Below, piece by piece: positions 1-5,373 of a stretch of DNA of 6,518 nt; the first letter of the stretch is position 1; each line of letters begins with the position of its first letter. A program made the position numbers and the translations under genes. The DNA is from Symbiobacteriaceae bacterium (GTDB lineage Bacteria; Bacillota; JAAYKD01; WRDA01). Below the pieces are notes generated by a model, which worked only from the letters and a program-made list of their open reading frames with translations, was not told the origin of the DNA and did not search any database. Location: assembly GCA_009783675.1 (NCBI GenBank), contig WRDA01000081.1, positions 1-6,518 on the forward strand. The letters run 5' to 3'.

Positions 1-461
1 ATGAGATGAAAATCGTCCAGCACCAGAAATGTCTTCATGGAGCTGTGCTCGTAACTGCGTATAATCTGAGCGAACTGTCTGAAGCGAGCTTGAGTCTCGG
101 GAAAGCCGAAATCCCTTAGCTTTTCAGCCATGTCAGGATTGTCCATAGCAATACAGTTCGCCAGAGTCTCCCAGAAGAAGGAGCCAATATTATCGACTTC
201 GGTCAGATGCAGCCAGCGGACGATAGACTGGGGCTGTTGCTGGACGTAGTACTGTACAGCCTGAGTCTTGCCATAACCGGTGCCGGCGATGACATAGACC
301 AACTTACGCCTGGTTACCTGGTCGAGCAAACGCTGGATGCGAGCTCTTGGCTTGTGCATGTCATAGAACAGAGAATAGCTGTTGCTCTCCTCCTCTGAAA
401 GAGGAAACACACGCATCATCTCCTTAACCTGCTTTGGGGATAACAAGTGATCCGCTCGCAT
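1..461 (-). CDS. LuxR/MalT-type ATP-dependent transcriptional regulator, N-terminal part (partial)
   Basis: The reading frame is open from an ATG at 461 to the left edge, giving 153 residues with the rest outside the window. It has a P-loop NTPase fold start: Walker A GTGYGKT at residues 60-66 and Walker B FLVLDDFH at about 145-152, preceded by KPRARIQRLLDQ (37-48), which matches the 'PRxRLxxxL' lead-in of the large MalT/LuxR-like ATPase activators. Members of that family are usually 800-900 residues, with TPR-like repeats and a C-terminal LuxR helix-turn-helix that binds DNA. Those parts are not visible here, so the regulator class is inferred from the ATPase domain alone. The start is uncertain. 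ATG 461 is the most upstream start after an in-frame stop at 549-551 but has no Shine-Dalgarno sequence. An AAGGAG at 420-425 lies 9 nt before a GTG at 410 and right next to ATGs at 419 and 416. It lies downstream of the phosphofructokinase gene on the same strand. Its target genes cannot be told. Confidence 0.8.
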   Translation of the reverse strand, partial: MRADHLLSPKQVKEMMRVFPLSEEESNSYSLFYDMHKPRARIQRLLDQVTRRKLVYVIAGTGYGKTQAVQYYVQQQPQSIVRWLHLTEVDNIGSFFWETLANCIAMDNPDMAEKLRDFGFPETQARFRQFAQIIRSYEHSSMKTFLVLDDFHL

Positions 462-483
462 GTTACGGCGTGCGGGATCTAAG

Positions 484-504
484 TTGGGGACTCCAAGTCC
501 CCAA
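484..504. repeat. Perfect 9 bp inverted repeat with 3 nt loop between pfp and the regulator gene
   Basis: TTGGGGACT (484-492) and AGTCCCCAA (496-504) are exact reverse complements around a 3 nt centre. The repeat starts 12 nt past the pfp stop codon and ends 22 nt before the ATG at 461. As RNA it would form a stable GC-rich hairpin, but no T-run follows on the minus strand, so it is not a classical intrinsic terminator. It could be a protein-binding operator for the regulator, an RNA hairpin that reduces read-through or protects the pfp mRNA 3' end, or one copy of a dispersed palindromic repeat. The sequence alone does not decide between these. Confidence 0.75.
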
Positions 505-516
505 ACCCCTGATGTA

Positions 517-1770
517 TTACGTCTGCGATAGATTAACCCGAATTTTCTTCAACTTAGCGAAGCGAGGCAGCCCATCCTGCACTGGACGAGGATTCTCTCC
601 CTGGATGAGGGGCAATACATAGTCGTAAAACTCAGGAGTAACGAAGTTGCCTTCCTGGCAGATCCACTCCGGAGGTACCTTCTTCACCAGATTAGCCGCC
701 AGAGCCAGATCCTCCAGGACCATTCGGCAGCGATAGCTTTCGGTATTCTCGTCGCGTTGCAAAGAAACCATCTTGCCGGTAGCGCCAGCCAGAGCCTGCT
801 GGACAGCGAAAACTCCAGCCGAAAAAGCCTCGTCCACATCTGTCTTAGCAGCCAGATGAGCACTGCATCGTTGCAAGAGGCTGAGTTCGATGCCGCGTAC
901 CTTCGCTCCGCAAGCCTCCCTCACTTCCTCGGCCAGGTTGTAGGCCAGTCCGCCTAACATGGCGTGACCGAAGCCATCCGAAGCGGATGCCTTGCCCTCA
1001 GAGACATATTGGCCATCCGCATACTTAATACCTTCGGAAACAGCGACCAGGCACTTACCCTTTTGCTGGTAGATAGCCGTAACCTCGGCCAGGAAGCGTT
1101 CCATCTCGAAGGGAACCTCGGGAAGATAGATCAGATCGGGAGGCGCTCCGCTAAGGGACGCCAGAGCAGCGGCACCGGTAAGCCAGCCGGCATCTCGCCC
1201 CATTATCTCCAGGATCACGACGGTGCCCACATCATATACATAGGCGTCTTTCTGGACCTCCGCTGTGGTCGTGGCGATATATTTAGCTGCACTGCCATAG
1301 CCAGGAGCATGGTCTGTCCCGCAGAGATCGTTATCGATAGTCTTGGGAATACCGATCACACGGCATTCATAACCGGCTTCATCCAGGAAATTGCTGACTT
1401 TATGGCAGGTATCCATGGAATCGTTGCCGCCGTTGAGGAAAAAGTAGCGGATATTATACTTTTGCAGCACTTCAAGTATGCGATGATAGTCCTTCTGATC
1501 CCGGGCAGGATCCGCTAGTTTATAACGGCATGAGCCCAGTTCGGACGAGGGTGTATAGAGCAGCATTTCCAACTCGGCTGCATCTTCCTGGCTCAGGTCG
1601 AAAAGCGCCTCGTTGAGAACGCCGAGGATGCCATATTCCGCTCCGTAGACTGCGGTGATTTGCGGTGAGTCCAGAGCTGTGCGGATGACCCCATAAGCGC
1701 TGGCATTGATTACCGCCGTGGGTCCCCCGGATTGGGCGATCACACAGGCGCCAGAAAGTTGTTGCGTCAC
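517..1770 (-). CDS. pfp: 6-phosphofructokinase, pyrophosphate-dependent type (PPi-PFK)
   Basis: 417 residues, complete. It phosphorylates fructose 6-phosphate to fructose 1,6-bisphosphate in the cytosol, probably using pyrophosphate, which makes this glycolytic step reversible. Family landmarks in order: QSGGPTAVIN near the N-terminus (GGP 15-17), GGNDSM at 114-119, PKTIDND at 142-148 with catalytic-base Asp146, and MGRDAGW from 190. Two positions point to PPi rather than ATP. An Asp (D117) replaces the small Gly of ATP-PFK GGDG, and a Lys (K143) precedes TIDND where ATP enzymes have Gly. Asn116 replaces the usual Asp of GGDD. Length exceeds the roughly 320 residues of bacterial ATP-PFK and fits PPi/long-type enzymes. 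The start is GTG at 1770, supported by GAGGAGG 8 nt upstream; the stop is TAA. It follows the aminopeptidase gene by 33 bp and is probably co-transcribed with it. PPi specificity is inferred from residues. Confidence 0.9.
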   Translation of the reverse strand: MTQQLSGACVIAQSGGPTAVINASAYGVIRTALDSPQITAVYGAEYGILGVLNEALFDLSQEDAAELEMLLYTPSSELGSCRYKLADPARDQKDYHRILEVLQKYNIRYFFLNGGNDSMDTCHKVSNFLDEAGYECRVIGIPKTIDNDLCGTDHAPGYGSAAKYIATTTAEVQKDAYVYDVGTVVILEIMGRDAGWLTGAAALASLSGAPPDLIYLPEVPFEMERFLAEVTAIYQQKGKCLVAVSEGIKYADGQYVSEGKASASDGFGHAMLGGLAYNLAEEVREACGAKVRGIELSLLQRCSAHLAAKTDVDEAFSAGVFAVQQALAGATGKMVSLQRDENTESYRCRMVLEDLALAANLVKKVPPEWICQEGNFVTPEFYDYVLPLIQGENPRPVQDGLPRFAKLKKIRVNLSQT

Positions 1771-1778
1771 AGGGATAG

Positions 1779-1785
1779 CCTCCTC
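1779..1785 (-). promoter_or_regulatory. Ribosome binding site of pfp
   Basis: GAGGAGG on the minus strand, 8 nt before the GTG at 1770. It decides this start in favour of GTG, since the next possible in-frame starts have no comparable site. It lies in the 33 bp gap after the aminopeptidase stop, which holds nothing else recognisable. Confidence 0.85.
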
Positions 1786-1803
1786 GCCTTCCTTCTGTAG
1801 ATT

Positions 1804-2601
1804 CTAGATAATCCAGGCTAGAGTGCGCAGGACTTCGTAGTAATCGTTGCGTGTAAAGGCGATGACATTACCGCTGACTTTATGGACATCGGGGAAGTGA
1901 GAGACTCTCTCGGCATAGGAGTGTTCCTTATAGGTAATCTCCACCTCGAACTGCGGGGGCAGGATGATCTTTGCCGAAGCCAGATCCTGACGCAACGCTT
2001 TCTCACCCACAGCAGCGATTTCGGGAATGGTCACCTCGGTGGAACGGCAGAAGGTAGCTCCACCCCGGCCATCCTTGACCGCAACCGTTAACAGCTTGGG
2101 ATGCAAATCGGCATAATCCTCACAGAGCAGTTTATCTCCAGCCAAAAAGACTGTAGGCACACCATAGCGAGCAGCAGCCCAGCTGTAGAGCATGAACTCA
2201 CTGGCTGCCCTGCCGTTGATGGTGATGCCGATATGCCTGCCGGAGATGGTGTGCGCCAATGGGTTGCCATTGCGACCAGCTGCCGAATGATAACCGACGA
2301 ACATCGCCGCGTCGAAAGAAGCGTCGACTCCCTGGACCATCAGATCGGGGTCTCCCCAGGTGCCACGAATGAGGGTAACTTCTTTAGGCATACGCGTGGG
2401 GTCGATGTTGTAGCCGGGTCCATGAGCATCCTTGATGACGATCTCCGTGGCACCGGCAGCGAGAGCACCCTGACAGAGAGCCAGGACTTCTTTGGTCATC
2501 TGCTCGGCGTGACGGGAGTATGATGCGTGGTTGGGGTCGGTCTCTTCCCAGCGAGTCGTAGTGGTTACTCCTTCGATGTCTGCACTGATGAATACCTTCA
2601 T
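1804..2601 (-). CDS. dppA: M55 family D-aminopeptidase (DppA-like)
   Basis: 265 residues, complete. M55 peptidases are zinc-dependent, cytosolic, multimeric enzymes; the type member, Bacillus subtilis DppA, removes N-terminal D-amino acids such as D-Ala from short peptides. The zinc-site residues are present: Asp8 and Glu10 in SADIEG, His60 in KDAHG, His105 in VGYHS and Glu135 in ASEFM. His117 in AHTISG matches the catalytic histidine region. Spacing is within one or two residues of DppA. The frame is open upstream to an ATG at 2691, but the family begins at MKVFISAD, so ATG 2601 is chosen. It has GGAGGAG just upstream and overlaps the alr stop by 4 nt (ATGA), a hallmark of translational coupling. 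With alanine racemase next door, recovery of D-Ala from cell-wall or imported peptides is a reasonable inference. There is no peptide ABC transporter in the window, unlike the B. subtilis dpp operon. Confidence 0.92.
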   Translation of the reverse strand: MKVFISADIEGVTTTTRWEETDPNHASYSRHAEQMTKEVLALCQGALAAGATEIVIKDAHGPGYNIDPTRMPKEVTLIRGTWGDPDLMVQGVDASFDAAMFVGYHSAAGRNGNPLAHTISGRHIGITINGRAASEFMLYSWAAARYGVPTVFLAGDKLLCEDYADLHPKLLTVAVKDGRGGATFCRSTEVTIPEIAAVGEKALRQDLASAKIILPPQFEVEITYKEHSYAERVSHFPDVHKVSGNVIAFTRNDYYEVLRTLAWII

Positions 2602-3746
2602 GATTTCACTCCTCCAATATATATCCTTTTCACGCGTTGGGCGACATTCGCCAGCACCGCGAGATAGGTCTGACCCATAAGACGCTGCCATTCGAAAACG
2701 GAGATGAACTCGTCTCCATCACGACCCAGCAGGGTAACCTGATCGTTCATTTTAACCTCGATATCGGTGACATCCAGAAAAGTCTGGTCCATACAGGTAC
2801 CGATGACCTTGGCACGACGCCCGTTAACCAGCATCTCCGCTCCACAGAAGGCAGCCAGATGCCTGGCATAACCATCGCCGTAACCGGCACTGATGGTCGC
2901 CACCTTTGTCGGACGCTGAGCTCTGAAGGCACGGCTATAGCCCACAGCCTCCCCGGCAGCCACCATCTTCACGTTAGTGACGAAGGCCCGCCAAGTGGCC
3001 GCTTCTTCAAGTCCCAGAGCATTTAAAGGCTCCTGATTGGAATCGTAGCCATAAATAAGACCACCGGCGCGGATATGGGTCATGCCCTCGTCTCTGAGCC
3101 AGACCACAGCCGCGGTGTTGTAGGCATGGACAAAGGGCAGTTCATAGCCACGAGCCTTGATCTGCTGCACACCTTCCCTGAAGACCGCTAACTGCTCCCT
3201 GGTGAAGCTCTTGTCCACGGCATCAGCTTCGGCGAAATGGGTGAAGGCGCCGATGACCTGAAGATGTTCCAGAGTGGCCAGTAGGTCCAGAAGGTGATCC
3301 ATAGACTCACCAGGCCAGACACCGATACGGTTGAGACCGGTCTCCACTTTGATCTCTACCCTGGCTTTCTTCCCACACCTGGCTGCTTCTGCATCCAGGA
3401 GGCGCAGATACTCTTCCTCGTAGGCAGGGGTGATCAGGTCATGGTTGACCACCGCCGGGATGTTGTTGAAAGGCACCCCTCCGATGACCATCAGATCGCA
3501 TTCGATGCCAGCTTCCCTAATGCTTAGAGACTCGAAGACCTGGGCGTTGCCGATTTGCGTCACTTCGCAGGAGGAAACCAGAAAACGGGCGATCTCCACC
3601 AGACCAAGGCCATAGGCATTGCCCTTAAGCACGGGAATGAGATCCACCCCCGGACCGATATGCCGTCTGGTCTTACGCAGATTCTCGGCGATGGCGTCTA
3701 GATTCACCTCCAGATAAGAGTTACAAAAACCGATCTCAGTGTTCAT
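2598..3746 (-). CDS. alr: Alanine racemase (PLP-dependent, fold type III)
   Basis: 382 residues, complete, usual length for the family. It interconverts L- and D-alanine in the cytosol and supplies D-Ala for peptidoglycan. The N-terminal TIM barrel carries the PLP-binding Lys41 in VLKGNAYGLG, the carbamylation-type Lys133 and Arg140 in KVETGLNRIG, His170 in THFAEAD and Arg226 in HIRAGGLIYGY. The C-terminal beta domain carries catalytic Tyr270 in AVGYSRAF, AGYGDGY at 287-293, and Cys318-Met319-Asp320 in GTCMDQ. Departures from the common pattern: the usual KANAYGHG reads KGNAYGLG, the PLP-contact Ser of HxANSAA is Thr211, and the phosphate-contact Tyr near the C-terminus appears to be Gln370. 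Alanine is the best substrate guess, but another amino-acid racemase specificity cannot be excluded. The start ATG has AGGAGG 7 nt upstream. It is the first gene of an alr-dppA-pfp cluster and overlaps dppA by 4 nt. Confidence 0.92.
   Translation of the reverse strand: MNTEIGFCNSYLEVNLDAIAENLRKTRRHIGPGVDLIPVLKGNAYGLGLVEIARFLVSSCEVTQIGNAQVFESLSIREAGIECDLMVIGGVPFNNIPAVVNHDLITPAYEEEYLRLLDAEAARCGKKARVEIKVETGLNRIGVWPGESMDHLLDLLATLEHLQVIGAFTHFAEADAVDKSFTREQLAVFREGVQQIKARGYELPFVHAYNTAAVVWLRDEGMTHIRAGGLIYGYDSNQEPLNALGLEEAATWRAFVTNVKMVAAGEAVGYSRAFRAQRPTKVATISAGYGDGYARHLAAFCGAEMLVNGRRAKVIGTCMDQTFLDVTDIEVKMNDQVTLLGRDGDEFISVFEWQRLMGQTYLAVLANVAQRVKRIYIGGVKS
2609..2615 (-). promoter_or_regulatory. Ribosome binding site of the D-aminopeptidase gene, inside the 3' end of alr
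   Basis: GGAGGAG on the minus strand, 7 nt before the ATG at 2601, lying within the last codons of alr (encoding the GGV of the C-terminus). It fixes the true start at 2601 rather than the in-frame ATG at 2691, and supports coupled translation through the ATGA overlap at 2598-2601. Confidence 0.88.
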
Positions 3747-3753
3747 GTGAAAA

Positions 3754-3759
3754 CCTCCT
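3754..3759 (-). promoter_or_regulatory. Ribosome binding site of alr
   Basis: AGGAGG on the minus strand, 7 nt before the alr ATG at 3746. It confirms this start. It lies right beside the short repeats of the trkH-alr spacer. Confidence 0.85.
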
Positions 3760-3766
3760 GTAAGTT

Positions 3767-3800
3767 GAAAGTGGAAAGTGGAATCCTAAATCCTAAATCC
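3767..3800. repeat. Short tandem repeats upstream of alr: two GAAAGTG units, then TCCTAAA heptamers
   Basis: On the plus strand, GAAAGTG occurs twice head to tail (3767-3780). After a 3 nt joint, TCCTAAA occurs twice (3784-3797), followed by a partial TCC. On the coding strand these read as GGATTTA-like units 20-30 nt upstream of the alr ribosome binding site, so they lie in the alr leader or promoter region. Heptamer tandem repeats of this kind are known in other bacteria as intergenic STRR-like sequences with no settled function. Copy number often varies by slippage. Confidence 0.8.
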
Positions 3801-3890
3801 TTTTAGCCTCCGTCACTGCGGGTGGCTGCTTCGTGGACTACGCCACTCACACCACACCAAACGCGTTCCAGACTGTCGAGCTCCCTCTCT

Positions 3891-3903
3891 CTGGCACTGC
3901 CAG
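3891..3903. repeat. Small palindrome in the trkH-alr spacer
   Basis: CTGGCACTGCCAG is a 6 bp inverted repeat around a single central base. It lies 30 nt past the trkH stop. It is not followed by a T-run on the minus strand, so a terminator role is unsupported. It could be part of a dispersed repeat or a binding site. Length is short enough that chance is possible. Confidence 0.45.
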
Positions 3904-3917
3904 CGGTCGCCCTCCAC

Positions 3918-3945
3918 TCCTAAATCCTAAATACTAAATCCTATT
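3918..3945. repeat. TCCTAAA heptamer tandem repeat spanning the trkH stop codon
   Basis: Plus-strand units are TCCTAAA (3918-3924), TCCTAAA (3925-3931), TACTAAA (3932-3938) and the degenerate TCCTATT (3939-3945). The trkH stop codon (TAG, 3934-3936) and the codons for its last three residues lie within the repeat. The same heptamer recurs about 120 bp away in front of alr, in the same orientation. Confidence 0.82.
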
Positions 3946-5373
3946 GCGCCAGAGGCCTGGGGTGAAGAGCAGCAGCATGGGGTAAAACTCCAGCCTGCTG
4001 ACGAACATACCAAAGGAGAGAGTGATCTTGGCCAGAGGAGAGAAGGCGGCGAAAGTTCCCAGAGGTCCGGCTGAACCGAGGCCAGGGCCGACATTGCTGA
4101 TGATCGCCAAAGTCGAGGTGACCACCGTCTGCAGGTCGTTGCCCTCTAAGGCCATCACCAGGCAGAAGAAGGCAAAGCAAAGGGCGTAGACACAGAGGAA
4201 CATCAAGGCTCCGTTCACCGTAGCTTCCGGAACATTCCGGCCCTGGAGGCGCACGGTGCGCACCAGGCGGGGATGGAGCAAACGGTCTATCTCCAGGCGG
4301 ATGCTCTTGCCGATGATCAGGACCCGGATCAGCTTCAAGCCGCCTCCGGTAGAGCCTGCTGAACTGCCTCCCAGGGTCAGCAGCATCAGGATGGTCTTGC
4401 TGAGCACAGGCCATTCGCTATAGTTTGCGGTAGCATAGCCGGCAGTGGAGATGACTCCGGATACCTGAAAGGAAGAAAGGCGCAGCGCCTCGGAGATGCT
4501 ACCACAAAGAGGATAGATATCTCTGGCAATCAGCACAATAGCTACGCCAGCCAACCCGACGTAGAGGCGTAACTCTTCATCCTGATGGAACTCTTTGAAA
4601 TTGCGCCTGAGAAGGTAAAAATAGAGGGTAAAGTTGATGCCGAAGAGGAACATGAAGATGCTGACGATTATCTCAGCCACCAGACTGCCATACACACCAA
4701 TACCCAGGCTGTGAGCCGCAAAGCCTCCGGTTCCTGCCGTACACATAGTCGTGAGAATGGCATCGAAGGGCGCCAATCCGCAGCAAATCAGGAGAAGGAG
4801 TAAGACGGCACTGAGGCCAAAGTAGATGATATAGAGTATCCTGGCGGTCTCCCGAATCTTGGGCACCAGTTTGCTTGGTGTGGGACCAGTGCTCTCGGCC
4901 TTCAGTAGGTTAACGCTGGAGGCACTGGAAGAGGTCATGGTCATCATAAAGACGAGTATTCCCATGCCGCCGATGAACTGGGTGAGAGCACGCCAAAAGA
5001 GGAGGCCCTTAGGCAAAAGCTCTGGAGCTGCCAGAATCGTCGCACCGGTGGTGGTAAAGCCGGAAACCGCTTCGAAGAAACTGTCTGTCAGACTGGTAAT
5101 ATAGCCGCTAAAATAGAAAGGTAGAGCACCAAAGAGCGAAATAGCAATCCAGGTGAGTGCCACGGCGGCGAAACCATCCCTGGTACGCAGGTTTTTATTC
5201 TTCACTTCCAGAGAAGATAAAGGAAAGCCGATCACCGCTAAAAAGACCATCGTTATCAGGAAGCTGGAGGCATCTTCACCATAAAAGAGGGACACGGCGA
5301 TGGGCAGGATCAGGATGAAGAACTCCAGCTGCAGGGCCCGTCCGACGAAAGCGGCTACCAGACGGCGGTTCAC
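3934..5373 (-). CDS. trkH: Trk potassium uptake system membrane subunit TrkH
   Basis: 479 residues, complete; Escherichia coli TrkH is about the same length. It is the K+-translocating subunit of the inner membrane, built of four M1-P-M2 repeats. The pore-loop filter regions are visible in order: SGFTTTGAT (104-112, Gly110), TAGTGGFAA (212-220, Gly216), STAGYATANY (309-318, Gly312) and SNVGPGLG (426-433, Gly429). Also typical are QFIGGMGI (132-139), the flexible GGSSAGSTGGG stretch (335-345) that gates the pore in the third repeat, and the RLE motif of the last helix (460-462). Hydrophobic segments alternate along the whole length. The start is GTG at 5373, one base overlapping the trkA stop (TAGTG), with GGAGG 8 nt upstream inside trkA. 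TrkA is expected to bind its cytosolic face and gate it. The stop lies in a heptamer repeat, so the final residues NRI may vary between strains. Confidence 0.95.
   Translation of the reverse strand: MNRRLVAAFVGRALQLEFFILILPIAVSLFYGEDASSFLITMVFLAVIGFPLSSLEVKNKNLRTRDGFAAVALTWIAISLFGALPFYFSGYITSLTDSFFEAVSGFTTTGATILAAPELLPKGLLFWRALTQFIGGMGILVFMMTMTSSSASSVNLLKAESTGPTPSKLVPKIRETARILYIIYFGLSAVLLLLLICCGLAPFDAILTTMCTAGTGGFAAHSLGIGVYGSLVAEIIVSIFMFLFGINFTLYFYLLRRNFKEFHQDEELRLYVGLAGVAIVLIARDIYPLCGSISEALRLSSFQVSGVISTAGYATANYSEWPVLSKTILMLLTLGGSSAGSTGGGLKLIRVLIIGKSIRLEIDRLLHPRLVRTVRLQGRNVPEATVNGALMFLCVYALCFAFFCLVMALEGNDLQTVVTSTLAIISNVGPGLGSAGPLGTFAAFSPLAKITLSFGMFVSRLEFYPMLLLFTPGLWRNRI

Larger units (their letters stand above)
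3747..3933. other. trkH-alr intergenic spacer (187 bp)
   Basis: No open reading frame of note. The two ends carry direct repeats sharing the 15-mer TCCTAAATCCTAAAT (3784-3798 and 3918-3932), which bracket a roughly 117 bp GC-richer core. The core contains the palindrome at 3891-3903 and a weak GTGGC/GCCAC inverted pair (3822-3826 and 3842-3846). I see no convincing -35/-10 promoter pair and no stem plus T-run terminator for trkH. An alr promoter probably lies here, because the gap separates two functional units, but it is not visible as a clear consensus. Confidence 0.6.

Noticed and set aside
207..398. 63-codon open frame on the plus strand
   Set aside because: Antisense to the Walker A region of the minus-strand ATPase regulator, which is clearly coding.
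484..504. Intrinsic terminator for pfp
   Set aside because: The hairpin is strong but no T-run follows on the minus strand (CTTAGATCC), so a classical terminator is not supported.
964..1518. 184-codon open frame on the plus strand
   Set aside because: It lies wholly opposite the phosphofructokinase gene, has no ribosome binding site and no recognisable protein; it is an antisense shadow.
2101..2523. 140-codon open frame on the plus strand
   Set aside because: Antisense to the aminopeptidase gene across conserved zinc-site codons, with no family features.
2602..2691. Extension of the D-aminopeptidase to an in-frame ATG at 2691
   Set aside because: It adds 30 residues with no family similarity, overlaps alr by 94 bp, and ignores the strong ribosome binding site and ATGA overlap at 2598-2615. 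The family starts at MKVFISAD.
3784..3945. CRISPR array or mobile element from the repeated units
   Set aside because: Units are only 7 bp and tandem, with two clusters and a single non-repeated core. There are no spacers of regular length, no long inverted termini and no transposase.
3941..4414. 157-codon open frame on the minus strand
   Set aside because: Out-of-frame shadow inside trkH. The trkH frame encodes conserved pore motifs here, while this frame is Pro/Arg/His-rich without a pattern.
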